Shown one piece after another: positions 29,926-38,326 of a stretch of DNA of 48,607 nucleotides; within the stretch, counting starts at the first letter, position 1, and every line of letters starts with the position of its first letter. The DNA is from an uncultured Synechococcus sp. (lineage in GTDB: Bacteria > Cyanobacteriota > Cyanobacteriia > PCC-6307 > Cyanobiaceae). The stretch is from the NCBI GenBank assembly GCA_913048995.1, contig CAJWXK010000002.1:1-48607 (forward strand), read 5' to 3'. Both the position numbers and the translations under genes were made by a program. The notes under the pieces are model-generated. The model did no database searches, was not told where the DNA came from, and saw only the letters and a list, made by a program, of their open reading frames with translations.

Positions 29926-30828
29926 ATGACAACCAGTTCACTGAGCGCATTTCTCGGAGAAATTGGTCGCCACAAACTTCTCACGCCTGAACAGGAACTG
30001 ACTTTGGGTCGCAAGGTTCAGGCCATGGTTCCTTTGCTTGAAAAGCCGGCCTCAGAGTTGACCGATGAGGAGAGAAAGCTTCTGCGGCAAGGGGAGCGGG
30101 CTAAGAATCAGATGATTACGGCCAACCTTCGTTTGGTGGTCAATTTGGCCAAGCGTTATCAGGGCAAAGGTCTTGAATTGCTCGATCTGATTCAGGAAGG
30201 GACCTTGGGGTTGACCCGTGCGGTGGAGAAATTTGATCCAACACGTGGACATCGTTTCAGTACATATGCCTACTGGTGGATTCGTCAGGGATTGAACCGT
30301 GCTCTCTCTACGCAAAGCCGCACGATTCGCATTCCAGTAAATATCAATGAAAAGCTCACCAAGTTGCGTGCAGCCAAAGCGCGGTTGTTTCAGCAAAGCG
30401 GCAAGCAGCCTGGAGCGAATGAGTTGGCAGAAGCTCTCAACCTGCCCCTTGATGAAGTGGAGGATCTGCTGGGCTGCGAACTGCGCAGCGTCACCGTCAG
30501 CCTTCAGGGGGTGGTGAAGTCCAAATCCGATCCTTCCGAACTCGTAGATGTCCTGCCCAGTGAGGAGATGCCGCCGATGGAGCGCGCTGAACTCGATGAG
30601 CGCACTCAGACGGTCTGGAAGTTGCTGGATCAGGCCAATCTCACCCCCAAGGAGCGCACGGTGGTGATGCTGCGCTTTGGCCTTGATGGAACCAATGAGT
30701 GGCGCACTTTGGCTGAGGTGGCCCGGCAGATGAGCTGCAGCCGCGAGTACTGCCGTCAGGTTGTGCAGCGATCCCTGCGCAAACTGCGTCGCGCTGGTAT
30801 CCAGTCCGGTCTAGTGGAAGCCAGCTGA
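29926..30828 (+). CDS. Group 2 RNA polymerase sigma-70 factor
   Basis: The 300-aa protein has region 1.2 ([20 protein letters not shown]) and regions 2.1-2.4 ([20 protein letters not shown] to [19 protein letters not shown]). Region 3 follows, and region 4.2 with the -35 recognition HTH ([20 protein letters not shown]). The lack of region 1.1 marks it as a non-essential, stress- or light-responsive cyanobacterial sigma factor. I chose the ATG at 29926 because GGGAG stands 7 bp before it; an ATG at 29914 is next best. The frame is open further upstream to 29758, but that part has no family match. Confidence 0.9.
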   Translation: MTTSSLSAFLGEIGRHKLLTPEQELTLGRKVQAMVPLLEKPASELTDEERKLLRQGERAKNQMITANLRLVVNLAKRYQGKGLELLDLIQEGTLGLTRAVEKFDPTRGHRFSTYAYWWIRQGLNRALSTQSRTIRIPVNINEKLTKLRAAKARLFQQSGKQPGANELAEALNLPLDEVEDLLGCELRSVTVSLQGVVKSKSDPSELVDVLPSEEMPPMERAELDERTQTVWKLLDQANLTPKERTVVMLRFGLDGTNEWRTLAEVARQMSCSREYCRQVVQRSLRKLRRAGIQSGLVEAS

Positions 30829-30885
30829 AATTGACCTGACGCTGCGGAATGGCAATCTGGAAGCCTTCGGGGCATCCAATGGACC

Positions 30886-31212
30886 ATGGCCTCCAGCAGC
30901 ACCAGCCTCAATCCCGACCAGCTTGAGCAGTTGGAGTCCTTCCTCAAGGATTGGCTGCGACACAGTGGGCGCACCCAGTCGGACCTGCGACGCGCCCTTC
31001 ACGCTGGATCGATCCGGATGCCAGTGCTGCTGCAGGAGCTGCAACGCACTGTGGCAACAGGTGGCGTGAGTGCCTTGGCCGAGCGCCTCTGCGGTATCGA
31101 GGCCAAGTGGTTGAGTGGCAATGAAGACCCTGCGGCTGACTCGACTGCTCTGGTCGATGACATGTCTCAGCTGGATCTGTTGTTGAAATCAATCCAGAAC
31201 GACGCCGCTTAA
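30886..31212 (+). CDS. Conserved hypothetical protein (108 aa)
   Basis: I recognise the style of a conserved cyanobacterial protein but no named function. It is soluble and helical: NPDQLEQLESFLKDWLRHSG near residues 9-28 and MSQLDLLLKSIQNDAA at the end. The middle has TQSDLRRALHAGSIRMPVLL, which could fold as a helix-turn-helix-like element. The next gene starts on its stop codon (TAATG), so the two are coupled. It follows the sigma factor by 57 bp on the same strand. Confidence 0.6.
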   Translation: MASSSTSLNPDQLEQLESFLKDWLRHSGRTQSDLRRALHAGSIRMPVLLQELQRTVATGGVSALAERLCGIEAKWLSGNEDPAADSTALVDDMSQLDLLLKSIQNDAA

Positions 31213-31487
31213 TGCTCATCTGGGGCAGAGTGATCGGAGCTTTCAACCGCGGGATGTCGCAATTGCTCACCCTGGCATTGGCATTTGCGGCCCTGATGCA
31301 GGCACCAGCCCTGGCCCAGTCGGGCAGCTACATGCTCGGACCCGGCTCCAATGTTGATGAGGCCACCGAAGTGAAGGAAGACAATTGCGTGACTTCAGCC
31401 GATGGTTCGATCACCTGCAACACCAAGCTTGTGAACCCGGCCACCGACACCATGGCCAAGCCACAGTTCGAACCGTTCTCTAACTGA
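31212..31487 (+). CDS. Small exported protein (91 aa)
   Basis: I do not recognise the family. The N terminus carries a signal peptide (LTLALAFAALMQAPALAQ). The mature part is about 50 residues and contains two cysteines (EDNCVTSADGSITCNTKLVN) that could form a disulfide. The ATG at 31212 overlaps the previous stop and is kept for that reason. An ATG at 31254 would give a more standard signal peptide. Confidence 0.55.
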   Translation: MLIWGRVIGAFNRGMSQLLTLALAFAALMQAPALAQSGSYMLGPGSNVDEATEVKEDNCVTSADGSITCNTKLVNPATDTMAKPQFEPFSN

Positions 31488-31499
31488 CTCCCTCAGCTT

Positions 31500-31967
31500 G
31501 TGGCACCTCTGCGGCGTTTACTTGATGACGATGGCCTGTTCCAGCAGGGGCTGCTGCGTTTTCAGCGTGTATTAGCCAAGGTTCTGGCTGCGGCCATGGT
31601 GCTCGTTATCGTCGCGGCCACAGTCCAGCTGCTGATCGTCATCGGCTACGAGATGTCGCCAGCGGAATTTCCATTTCTGGTCGATGAATTAGAGACCGTC
31701 CTGGGCCAGGTGCTCGAGTTGCTGATTGCCATCGAGGTGCTGGAGAACATCACCGCTTACCTCAAGGATCATCAGATTCAGGTGGAATTGGTCCTGGCCA
31801 CCGCGATTACAGCTCTTGCTCGCAAGATCATCGTGATGCCGGAGGCCACGGCTGCGTCCGATAAACCGCTTTTGGTGCTCGCTCTGGGGGTGAGTTGTGT
31901 CAGCCTCAGCGCGGCCTATTGGTTGGTGCAGCGCAGCAGATCGCGGATGCGCTCCAGTTCTCGCTGA
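31500..31967 (+). CDS. PsiE-like (phosphate-starvation-inducible family) membrane protein
   Basis: The 155-aa protein has four hydrophobic helices in the arrangement of the PsiE family. The first is VLAAAMVLVIVAATVQLLIVIG. ELLIAIEVLENITAYLKDHQIQVELVLATAITALARKIIV follows in the centre, and a last helix ends near residue 140. The central ENITAYLKDHQIQVELVL segment is the family hallmark. The physiological role is unknown. It starts with GTG at 31500, 12 bp after the previous gene. The next about 190 bp (31968-32158) show no gene. Confidence 0.68.
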   Translation: MAPLRRLLDDDGLFQQGLLRFQRVLAKVLAAAMVLVIVAATVQLLIVIGYEMSPAEFPFLVDELETVLGQVLELLIAIEVLENITAYLKDHQIQVELVLATAITALARKIIVMPEATAASDKPLLVLALGVSCVSLSAAYWLVQRSRSRMRSSSR

Positions 31968-32158
31968 CGTGATTCCAGATCATGGCCCTCGTTCAAGCAG
32001 ATGGCGCAATGGCTGATTGCACCGTCATTCATTGATCAGCGAAGACATCCAATCAGCTGAAGTGCGTTGCAGCGCTGCTCAGTTTCGAGGCCCTGACGGA
32101 CGGCGCTGAGCGAGAGGGACCTGGCCACAGAGCGCTTTTACTTTTTTTTGATGAGGGC

Positions 32159-32560
32159 TTACGGCCTGCCTGGCTCCAGCAATGGGCCCATCCCCTGCTG
32201 CTGCAGAACACTGCGAACACCCTGGTGGAAGCTGCTCCAGTTGCGTGGCAGTTCTCGTTCCAGGACTCCCTGGCTACATCCCATGGCGATCCATTGCCCT
32301 TTTTGGCGCATCTCCTGGCTGTAAGCGCGCACCATGGCCTGCAGCAGCTGATCGCGGGGCAGGGCCTCCTCAGCGGCTGATGGGGCTGAGTCCAGCCAGG
32401 CCTGAGCCGCTTGCCGGCCAACTTTCTCGTCTCGATCGTTTTTGGCGATCTGGCGACAGATCTTGAACGCATTGGCAGCATCCTTCATGGTCTGCCGGGA
32501 TGGTTGGGCCTGCGCCCCTGTAGCCATTAGCAGGATCAGCAGCAGGGCAAGGCGGGCCAT
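32159..32560 (-). CDS. Small exported protein (133 aa)
   Basis: I do not recognise the family. The ATG at 32560 is chosen because it opens a signal peptide (LALLLILLMATGAQA). An earlier ATG at 32704 would place a long hydrophilic stretch before it and overlap the cupin gene. The mature part is helical and contains two cysteines (AFKICRQIAKNDRD and IAMGCSQGVLE), which may form a disulfide. It probably follows the Nif11-cupin gene in one transcript, 29 bp apart. Confidence 0.5.
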   Translation of the reverse strand: MARLALLLILLMATGAQAQPSRQTMKDAANAFKICRQIAKNDRDEKVGRQAAQAWLDSAPSAAEEALPRDQLLQAMVRAYSQEMRQKGQWIAMGCSQGVLERELPRNWSSFHQGVRSVLQQQGMGPLLEPGRP

Positions 32561-32589
32561 GGCAAAGCGGGGCACAGCTGGGCGACAAC

Positions 32590-33132
32590 TTACGGGGCTT
32601 TGGGGGTGCTGTCGGGATTGATAAAGAGGGCAAGCCAGAGGCAGCCCCGCCCTCCATCGGTCGCTTCTACCCGGTGGCGGCGGCGCGGTTCGATCCAGAG
32701 CCAATCGCCGGGTTGCAGCTGTCGGGGCTCAGTTTCATCGGCAAAGCGCAGCTTCGCGCTGCCCTGGAGCAGAGCCACCCATTCCCCTTGGCTCTGGTCA
32801 TACCACTGGCCCGGAGCGGTAGCAGCAGCGCAGGAGTGGATTCGCTCCAGCCGTATGGGGCCTTGCTGCAACAGAACGTCGCTGCGTTCCTGGCCCGGCG
32901 GCGGGGGCTCACTCGCTAGCAGGTTGGCTAAGCCGCCTGGTTTGGGCGGTTCCCTTTCGCCCCACCGTCGGCCTATCTCGAGCCCTAGCCCTGTGGCCAG
33001 ATCCACCACTTGCTGATGGGTGTCGCAGGAAGCCAGCCGCTGACGTAGCGCTGGATCGGCATCGACCAGTGCCACGAAGTCATTGAGCTGTTTTACTTTG
33101 TCAAGGAAGCGCTGCAGTTGCTCTTCTGCCAT
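32590..33132 (-). CDS. Nif11-like domain fused to a cupin domain
   Basis: Residues 1-55 of this 180-aa protein (EEQLQRFLDKVKQLNDFVAL, then DPALRQRLASCDTHQQVVDLA) match the Nif11-like leader helix bundle. Residues about 85-170 form a cupin barrel with QWYDQSQGEWVALLQGSAKL and LQPGDWLWIEPRRRHRVEATD, the two cupin motifs. One histidine and a glutamate at metal positions are visible (SQGEW and RRRHRV), but the classic first-motif histidines are missing, so metal binding is doubtful. Nif11 domains usually serve as leaders for modified peptides; fused here to an enzyme-like fold, it may be a docking domain. Function unknown. Confidence 0.72.
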   Translation of the reverse strand: MAEEQLQRFLDKVKQLNDFVALVDADPALRQRLASCDTHQQVVDLATGLGLEIGRRWGEREPPKPGGLANLLASEPPPPGQERSDVLLQQGPIRLERIHSCAAATAPGQWYDQSQGEWVALLQGSAKLRFADETEPRQLQPGDWLWIEPRRRHRVEATDGGRGCLWLALFINPDSTPKAP

Positions 33133-33173
33133 CGGAGCTCGTGATGCATCTCGACGATGATGGCTCTGTGCCT

Positions 33174-33247
33174 GCCCGTGTAATCCAATTGGCAGAGATA
33201 GGCGACTTAAAATCGCTCCAGTGCGGGTTCGAATCCCGCCACGGGCA
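33174..33247 (+). tRNA. tRNA with anticodon UAA (leucine codon UUA), class I structure
   Basis: A full 74-nt cloverleaf is visible. The acceptor stem GCCCGTG/CACGGGC (33174-33180, 33240-33246) has discriminator A. The D-loop carries GG. The anticodon stem is GGCGA/TCGCT with loop CTTAAAA, so the anticodon is UAA. The T-arm is GCGGG-TTCGAAT-CCCGC. The variable loop is only 5 nt (CCAGT). Leucine tRNAs normally have a long variable arm, so this is an unusual form. The 3' CCA is not encoded. ndhL follows at once. Confidence 0.9.
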
Positions 33248-33268
33248 CTGAACCTTCGCTCACGCGCT

Positions 33269-33517
33269 TTGCTGGACTCCCTCCTGACATTTTTGACTGG
33301 CCCGGCCCTGCCTGTGCTGTTGGCTTATGGCGCCATTGGTGGTGCCTACCTGCTGGTGATGCCCCTGGTTCTCATCCTTTGGATGAACCGCCGTTGGCAC
33401 GAGATGGGCAAGATCGAGCGCACCGCGATCTACGGGCTGGTGTTTTTGTTCTTCCCCGGATTGATCCTCTTTGCTCCTTTCATCAACCTGCGTATGGCAG
33501 GGCAGGGCGAGGCTTGA
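33269..33517 (+). CDS. ndhL: NAD(P)H-quinone oxidoreductase subunit L
   Basis: The product, about 82 aa, matches cyanobacterial NdhL. Two membrane helices ([20 protein letters not shown] and [20 protein letters not shown]) flank the conserved loop [16 protein letters not shown], and the C terminus is LRMAGQGEA. NdhL belongs to the NDH-1 complex of thylakoids used in respiration and cyclic electron flow. The start is TTG at 33269 by alignment with family members that begin MxSLL. An open frame from 33221 runs through the tRNA and is not used. A DUF3007 gene follows 4 bp later. Confidence 0.85.
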   Translation: MLDSLLTFLTGPALPVLLAYGAIGGAYLLVMPLVLILWMNRRWHEMGKIERTAIYGLVFLFFPGLILFAPFINLRMAGQGEA

Positions 33518-33521
33518 TCGG

Positions 33522-33845
33522 ATGACAAGGGCCAAGGCACTGCTGCTCACCTTGGCGGTGTTTCTGCTTGGAGGCGTGGGCTACTGGGGGTTTGCAGCAG
33601 CTGGATTTGAGGACTTCGATGCCGGCATTGCTGCTTCAGTTGTGCTGCTCGTGGTGGTGCTGGGCTGGACAGCCACCTACCTCACTCGTGTGGTGACTGG
33701 AAAGATGACCTTCATGGAGCAGCGCCGGCGCTACCGCAGCGCTTATGACGACCTGACTACTGAGGAACTGCGGGCCAAGTTCAACAGCCTCAGCCCTGAA
33801 GAGCAAGAAGCGCTGCTCAAGGAAGTAGGCCAGCTGGAGCCATAG
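33522..33845 (+). CDS. DUF3007-family membrane protein
   Basis: The 107-aa protein has two N-terminal hydrophobic helices (KALLLTLAVFLLGGVGYWGF and AASVVLLVVVLGWTATYLTR). A soluble C terminus, RRRYRSAYDDLTTEELRAKF to LSPEEQEALLKEVG, is the DUF3007 pattern. In cyanobacteria and plastids this family is linked to NDH-1, which agrees with its place directly after ndhL. The ATG at 33522 is used because it starts the family N terminus. trpA follows. Confidence 0.75.
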   Translation: MTRAKALLLTLAVFLLGGVGYWGFAAAGFEDFDAGIAASVVLLVVVLGWTATYLTRVVTGKMTFMEQRRRYRSAYDDLTTEELRAKFNSLSPEEQEALLKEVGQLEP

Positions 33846-33875
33846 GCTGCGCCGCAGCAACCTGCGCCTGCTCCG

Positions 33876-34697
33876 ATGACAGTGGCCCCTGGCTCTAGTG
33901 CGATCTCCAGCTGCTTTGCCGGGCTGAAGCAGCAGGGGCGCTGTGCGCTGATGCCGTTTCTCACTGCCGGTGATCCGGACCTAGCCACCACGTCTGAGGC
34001 CTTGCTGGCCCTACAGGCCAACGGTGCTGATCTCGTTGAGCTCGGTATTCCCTACAGCGATCCACTGGCGGATGGACCGGTGATCCAGGCCGCCGCCAGC
34101 CGTGCTCTAAAGGCAGGCACCACCCCAGGGGCCGTGCTTGAGATGCTCAGCGCACTCCAAGGGCAACTCACCATGCCAGTGGTGCTCTTTACCTACAGCA
34201 ACCCCTTGCTCAATGTGGGCATGGAGGCGTTTTGTGCCAAGGCTGCCAACGCCGGTGCAGCGGGTTTGGTGGTGCCTGATCTGCCCTTGGAGGAGGCCGA
34301 GAAACTTTCGCCTATTGCTGCCGCTGCAGGATTGGACCTGGTGTTGTTGGTGGCTCCCACGACCCCAGCTGAGCGCATGGCCCGCATTGCTGCGGCTAGC
34401 CGAGGCTTCACGTATCTGGTCAGCGTCACGGGGGTGACTGGTGAGCGTGCCCAAATGGAATCACGGGTGTCGGGTCTGGTGGGCCAGCTGAAGGAGCTTG
34501 GCCCCACCCCGGTCGCGGTGGGCTTTGGCATCTCTGGACCGACGCAGGCGATCGAGGTGCGTAATTGGGGAGCCGATGGCGCCATTGTCGGCAGTGCCCT
34601 GGTCAAGCGCATGGCCCAGGCCAAAGCTGACGGTGGCGATGCTGTGGTCACTGCCGGGGCCTTCTGCGCCGAGCTGCGCAGCGCCCTCGATAGCTGA
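33876..34697 (+). CDS. trpA: Tryptophan synthase alpha chain
   Basis: The 273-aa TIM-barrel enzyme has the catalytic glutamate and aspartate in [20 protein letters not shown]. It also has the phosphate-binding region [16 protein letters not shown] and [12 protein letters not shown]. It splits indole-3-glycerol phosphate and passes indole to TrpB. It forms a ndhL-DUF3007-trpA run, common in picocyanobacteria. Confidence 0.95.
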   Translation: MTVAPGSSAISSCFAGLKQQGRCALMPFLTAGDPDLATTSEALLALQANGADLVELGIPYSDPLADGPVIQAAASRALKAGTTPGAVLEMLSALQGQLTMPVVLFTYSNPLLNVGMEAFCAKAANAGAAGLVVPDLPLEEAEKLSPIAAAAGLDLVLLVAPTTPAERMARIAAASRGFTYLVSVTGVTGERAQMESRVSGLVGQLKELGPTPVAVGFGISGPTQAIEVRNWGADGAIVGSALVKRMAQAKADGGDAVVTAGAFCAELRSALDS

Positions 34698-34729
34698 GCC
34701 GTAGGCTCCGCAGACCTGCTGAACAGGCC

Positions 34730-34996
34730 ATGCGTTTTGTCCTTTGGGGCACCTACTGCGATAACGCCTTGGAAAGGCGCACTCCTTACCGGGAGAAGCA
34801 TCTGGCTGGCCTGCAGCAACAGAAGGATGAAGGGGTGCTGATCACGCTTGGTCCCACTGAAGGCAGCACCCATGTGTTTGCGATCTACGAGGCCGCGAGC
34901 CGTGAGCAAGTGGAAACCCTCGTCAAAGGAGACATCTACTGGCTTAACGGCATCTGGACGTCAGTCAAGATTTACCCTTGGGTCCAGGCCTTTTGA
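34730..34996 (+). CDS. YciI-family protein
   Basis: The 88-aa protein has the YciI fold pattern. RTPYREKHLAGLQQQKDEGV has the active-site-like His, and then LITLGPTEGSTHVFAIYEA and GDIYWLNGIWTSVKIYPW follow. YciI proteins are small dimeric ferredoxin-like folds; their reaction is not generally known. It follows trpA by 32 bp and ends exactly where the outer-membrane gene on the other strand ends. Confidence 0.75.
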   Translation: MRFVLWGTYCDNALERRTPYREKHLAGLQQQKDEGVLITLGPTEGSTHVFAIYEAASREQVETLVKGDIYWLNGIWTSVKIYPWVQAF

Positions 34997-36748
34997 TCAG
35001 AACTGAAAGGTGATGCCTCCTGAGGTGCGCCAGTCAGCAGCTTTGTTGACCCAGAGTTTGGCGCCGCCTTTGGCATAGAACTTCCAAGCTGAAGTGGGAC
35101 CTTGGGCGATGGCGTAGTCAAAACCGCCTTCTACGAGCAAGCCATTTTGGGTTTCTTGATCGGAAGGAATTCTCCCGACCACATTGGCCTTGCTGTAGGC
35201 GCGTTTGAACTTCACCGCACCATTGTTGGTATCCCAATCAGCAAGCCAAGCAACTTTGATGTTGGGAACCAGTAGCTTGCGATCACCTTGCTGGATAGGC
35301 CAAGCGAGCTTGGCACCAACTGCGGTGCGAATGAAATTGTCGGAATAAGAGTCGAGCTTGAGAGCAAAGGCTTTGTACCGGCCTGATTCGGTGTACGACG
35401 AATCTTCATTGCCGTTCCAGACAGCCGTGGCTTGCGGTTCAAAGATCAAGCTGCCCCAGGTCAAGGGAGCACCGACTCGGACGGTGCCCATATAAGAGGT
35501 GGTGTCTTTGGTGGCCGTATAGGTCTCATCAAGGACGCCAGCCACTTTTACTTGGCGTTTGTTGTCACCGGAGAACGCTGTGATGCCAAAGGCGCCCTGT
35601 ACATAGAACTTGTCAGCCCAGTAGCTGGCCATGACGCCGCCGCCGTAACCATTGGGATCCCAGGAGCCACCTCCGGTATCGCTGGTGGCGAACTGCTGCA
35701 GGTTGATGTTGCCGTAATTGCCAAAAACACCGAGTTGAACATTCTCGGAAATCGAGGTGTCGACACCAACGACGAGACCACCATGGGTGGAATAGAAGTT
35801 GTTGTAGACATCGGGGTAATAGACCAATCCCCTTTTGCCGTAAGCGCCACCGGTTTGATAGGGGCTCATGGAACCACCGAAGCCACGCACCCAGGCACGG
35901 GTGCCAGTGGACTCGGTGTAGATGGATTGGAGATTGGGGTTGTCAGTATAGATGGTGCCATCAATCTCGATGGTGGCGATTTCAACATCAACCGATTCAG
36001 AATCTGATATTTTCCACATGCCGCGAACGGGCTCAGTGGTGGTTTCCTCGGTCTCGACTTCCGTTATTTGTTCTTCTATTTGAAGCTTTTGGAATTGACG
36101 TGTGGGAAGACGCTCAAGGATGGTATCAGCAAGATCATTGACGTAGGCTTGGGTGGCTAGACCGCCTGCAGCAACAACGTTTCGAGGGAATATCAGCGCA
36201 CTGATGAGCTTCCCGATTTTTCTTCGGTCAGCACCTCTGAGCTTGTTGATTAATCCGGGAATTTTTAGATTATCAAATGCGCCTTCGCCAGGCGTTTCGC
36301 CTACGCAAGCGTATTCAAATCCTTCGGCAAATGTCGAAACATCCTCTGCATCATTGTAGTAGCCAGTACTGCTATTGGGGTTGTTTGGGCGAACTTGATC
36401 TCTGGCGTAATACCAGGTGTTTAGTGCGTCTGTCTGCCCGTTATTTGTATTTTGGCTGGTTGCTTGCCATGCGAATCTCCAGGTTTGACCTGTGGCGTCC
36501 CAGAATTTGGTTGCGGCTAATTGAGTTGTGGCTTGATCTCCGTACCACGGATTCTCTTCAAGGAGCGCTTTGCTGTAGGCGCCACGGTTGTAGTCGAGTT
36601 TTTGGTTGTTCTCGATGAAATAGCATTTCCCATCCCCAGGATAGGGGTCAATTTCAATGGCTTTGGCTGCTTGTAGTGTTGGGCTAAGGCTGCAAATGGC
36701 CGCCCCGCAAATTAAAGATAATGTCTTGAAGATATTTTTACTGTCCAC
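34997..36748 (-). CDS. Large outer-membrane beta-barrel protein (583 aa)
   Basis: A signal peptide (about residues 1-28, ending LQAAKA) precedes a roughly 280-residue N-terminal part of unknown fold. A C-terminal autotransporter-like barrel then ends in GGITFQF, with a terminal phenylalanine. In the barrel, strands such as GLVVGVDTSISENVQLGVFG and RVGAPLTWGSLIFEPQATAV have the autotransporter pattern. The N-terminal part has two cysteines and is rich in Thr, Asn and Glu. The start is GTG. It may be a surface passenger/barrel protein. It lies 114 bp after the cytochrome gene on the same strand. Confidence 0.6.
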   Translation of the reverse strand: MDSKNIFKTLSLICGAAICSLSPTLQAAKAIEIDPYPGDGKCYFIENNQKLDYNRGAYSKALLEENPWYGDQATTQLAATKFWDATGQTWRFAWQATSQNTNNGQTDALNTWYYARDQVRPNNPNSSTGYYNDAEDVSTFAEGFEYACVGETPGEGAFDNLKIPGLINKLRGADRRKIGKLISALIFPRNVVAAGGLATQAYVNDLADTILERLPTRQFQKLQIEEQITEVETEETTTEPVRGMWKISDSESVDVEIATIEIDGTIYTDNPNLQSIYTESTGTRAWVRGFGGSMSPYQTGGAYGKRGLVYYPDVYNNFYSTHGGLVVGVDTSISENVQLGVFGNYGNINLQQFATSDTGGGSWDPNGYGGGVMASYWADKFYVQGAFGITAFSGDNKRQVKVAGVLDETYTATKDTTSYMGTVRVGAPLTWGSLIFEPQATAVWNGNEDSSYTESGRYKAFALKLDSYSDNFIRTAVGAKLAWPIQQGDRKLLVPNIKVAWLADWDTNNGAVKFKRAYSKANVVGRIPSDQETQNGLLVEGGFDYAIAQGPTSAWKFYAKGGAKLWVNKAADWRTSGGITFQF

Positions 36749-36862
36749 CGAAGGGTTTGTATTGCGCTTACGAAGGATAAGGAGCTGCAGGCTTTTGTCA
36801 TTCTTTTGTTGCGCGCTGCGCGTAGAGGGTGATCGTTATGGTTTGCCTCGAGCTGAATGATC

Positions 36863-37201
36863 TTAAGAGGCATCACTTTTCCAGTCGTTCTGTGCTTGCT
36901 GCCAGATCCATTCTGCAACGGCTTCTGCGCCATCGGCTCCAAGTACTTCGCCATAGCCGCTCATCTGGCCGCGGCCTTCCGTGGCGATCATCGCGATGTC
37001 CACTGGGCCATGAATCCCATTTCGCTCAAGCGCTTTGAGCTTGAGTGTCTTGCCGCGGCGAATGATGTTGCCGCCATTGAGATGGCAGCCTGCGCAATGG
37101 GCCTCAAATAACATTGCACCTTCTGATGCGGCCAGGGCGGGGCGGGTCCAAAGTCCCACCAGTAACACCACGGCCATCAATCCACGCAGCAGAACAATCA
37201 C
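36863..37201 (-). CDS. Cytochrome c6-like c-type cytochrome
   Basis: The 112-aa protein has a signal peptide (ending PALA) and one haem motif CAGCH (about residues 36-40). GRGQMSGYG holds the Met axial ligand, and AEAVAEWIWQQA is the last helix, as in cytochrome c6/c553. It would carry electrons in the lumen or periplasm. The start is GTG at 37201 overlapping the previous stop (GTGA); an ATG at 37177 is also possible. Whether it is the main PetJ or a c6B/c6C-type form cannot be decided by eye. Confidence 0.82.
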   Translation of the reverse strand: MIVLLRGLMAVVLLVGLWTRPALAASEGAMLFEAHCAGCHLNGGNIIRRGKTLKLKALERNGIHGPVDIAMIATEGRGQMSGYGEVLGADGAEAVAEWIWQQAQNDWKSDAS

Positions 37202-37584
37202 CAGCTTGAGAAGGTGGGCTGGGAATACTTTGCCGTCTCCAGCACCCAGCCCCTGCCGGCCAACTGACGCAGCCCTTGCATTAATGAGGTTGTGTCGCCG
37301 CTCTTGATCCAGTGGGATTTGAGCTTGGGCAGTGCCTCAATGAAGCAGTCCATCGGCAGCTCGAGCAGCAGCAGGCTCTGCGTTCCCTCGCAGCGCTGGA
37401 TGGCACCGTCATCACTCTGCTGCCATAGCCGTAGCAGCAGGTCCAGGGCCATCGCCCGGCCGGCTTCTCCGGGATCGGCGCCTTCTGCGATCGGTTCGGA
37501 CAGGCTGCCGCCACCAATCGGCAGGCGGCGTTGGCCGTTCTGCTCGATCAGAGCCAGGCATACCAAATAAGGACTCTCTGCCAT
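37198..37584 (-). CDS. Conserved hypothetical protein (128 aa)
   Basis: I do not recognise a named family. The protein has alternating strands and helices: SPYLVCLALIEQNGQRRLPI, then EAGRAMALDLLLRLWQQSDD and SLLLLELPMDCFIEALPKLK. It has no signal peptide. Two cysteines are far apart. It overlaps the cytochrome start by 4 bp and is likely cotranscribed with it. Confidence 0.6.
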   Translation of the reverse strand: MAESPYLVCLALIEQNGQRRLPIGGGSLSEPIAEGADPGEAGRAMALDLLLRLWQQSDDGAIQRCEGTQSLLLLELPMDCFIEALPKLKSHWIKSGDTTSLMQGLRQLAGRGWVLETAKYSQPTFSSW

Positions 37585-37643
37585 GGTTCGGTCACCAAGC
37601 TGTTGACTGGCCGAAACTAGAGGTCTGCAGTCCCATTACTGCT

Positions 37644-38261
37644 GTGGTTAGGCCTAGCGCGCGTCCACTGGTGCTGGTGCATGGGTTGTGGGATACACCC
37701 CATGTCTTTTGCCGGTTGCGGCAGCACCTTGAGCCGCATCCAGGCGAAATCCTGGCGCCACACTTGCCCCATCGCCTGGGCTGCACACCGTTATTCACCC
37801 TTGCGCAGGATCTGGATCAGGCCATCGGGGTTCGCTTTGGCCCAGATCAACCTATTGATCTGCTGGGGTTTTCAATGGGCGCCATCATTGCGCGCACCTG
37901 GATTCAGTTGCTGGGGGGGCACCGGCGCACTTGCTGCTTCATTTCACTGGGCAGCCCGCAGCATGGAACCCTTCTGGCGCAACCTTGGCCACGTGTCCTG
38001 CTGCCAGGTGTGGCGGATATGAAAATCGGCAGTGCTTTGTTGAGGCGACTTAACGCTGACGTCTCCACCTTGGGCCGCATTGATTGCATGAGCTTCTATT
38101 GCCCTGTGGATCTGATGGTGATCCCGGCCTGGACGGGCGTGCTCCCCATTGGCCCCAAGCGAACGCTGCCGGTCTGGAATCATCGTCAGCTGATTCAATC
38201 GACGCGCTCGCTGGAGCCGGTCACCGCTCATCTGCTGGAGTGCGCCCAGCGCGGGGCTTAA
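37644..38261 (+). CDS. Alpha/beta hydrolase (lipase-like)
   Basis: The 205-aa protein has LVLVHGLWDTPHVF as the oxyanion-hole region and DLLGFSMGAIIARTW with the GxSxG nucleophile (about residues 72-76). It also has ISLGSPQHGTLLAQ, typical of lipase class 2 or PGAP1-like esterases, and a late histidine (NHRQLIQST). It is a probable esterase or lipase in the cytoplasm, since no signal peptide is seen. The start is GTG. It is divergent from the gene at 37198-37584. Confidence 0.75.
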   Translation: MVRPSARPLVLVHGLWDTPHVFCRLRQHLEPHPGEILAPHLPHRLGCTPLFTLAQDLDQAIGVRFGPDQPIDLLGFSMGAIIARTWIQLLGGHRRTCCFISLGSPQHGTLLAQPWPRVLLPGVADMKIGSALLRRLNADVSTLGRIDCMSFYCPVDLMVIPAWTGVLPIGPKRTLPVWNHRQLIQSTRSLEPVTAHLLECAQRGA

Positions 38262-38326
38262 GAAAACCCCACTCGATGGCTCGCTGTAGTTGTTGTTACT
38301 AGTTTGAGGCGGAACATTCCATTCCC

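Noticed and set aside
33221-33268. Start of ndhL inside the tRNA
   Set aside because: The frame runs through the T-arm and acceptor stem of the tRNA. The family N terminus begins at about 33269.
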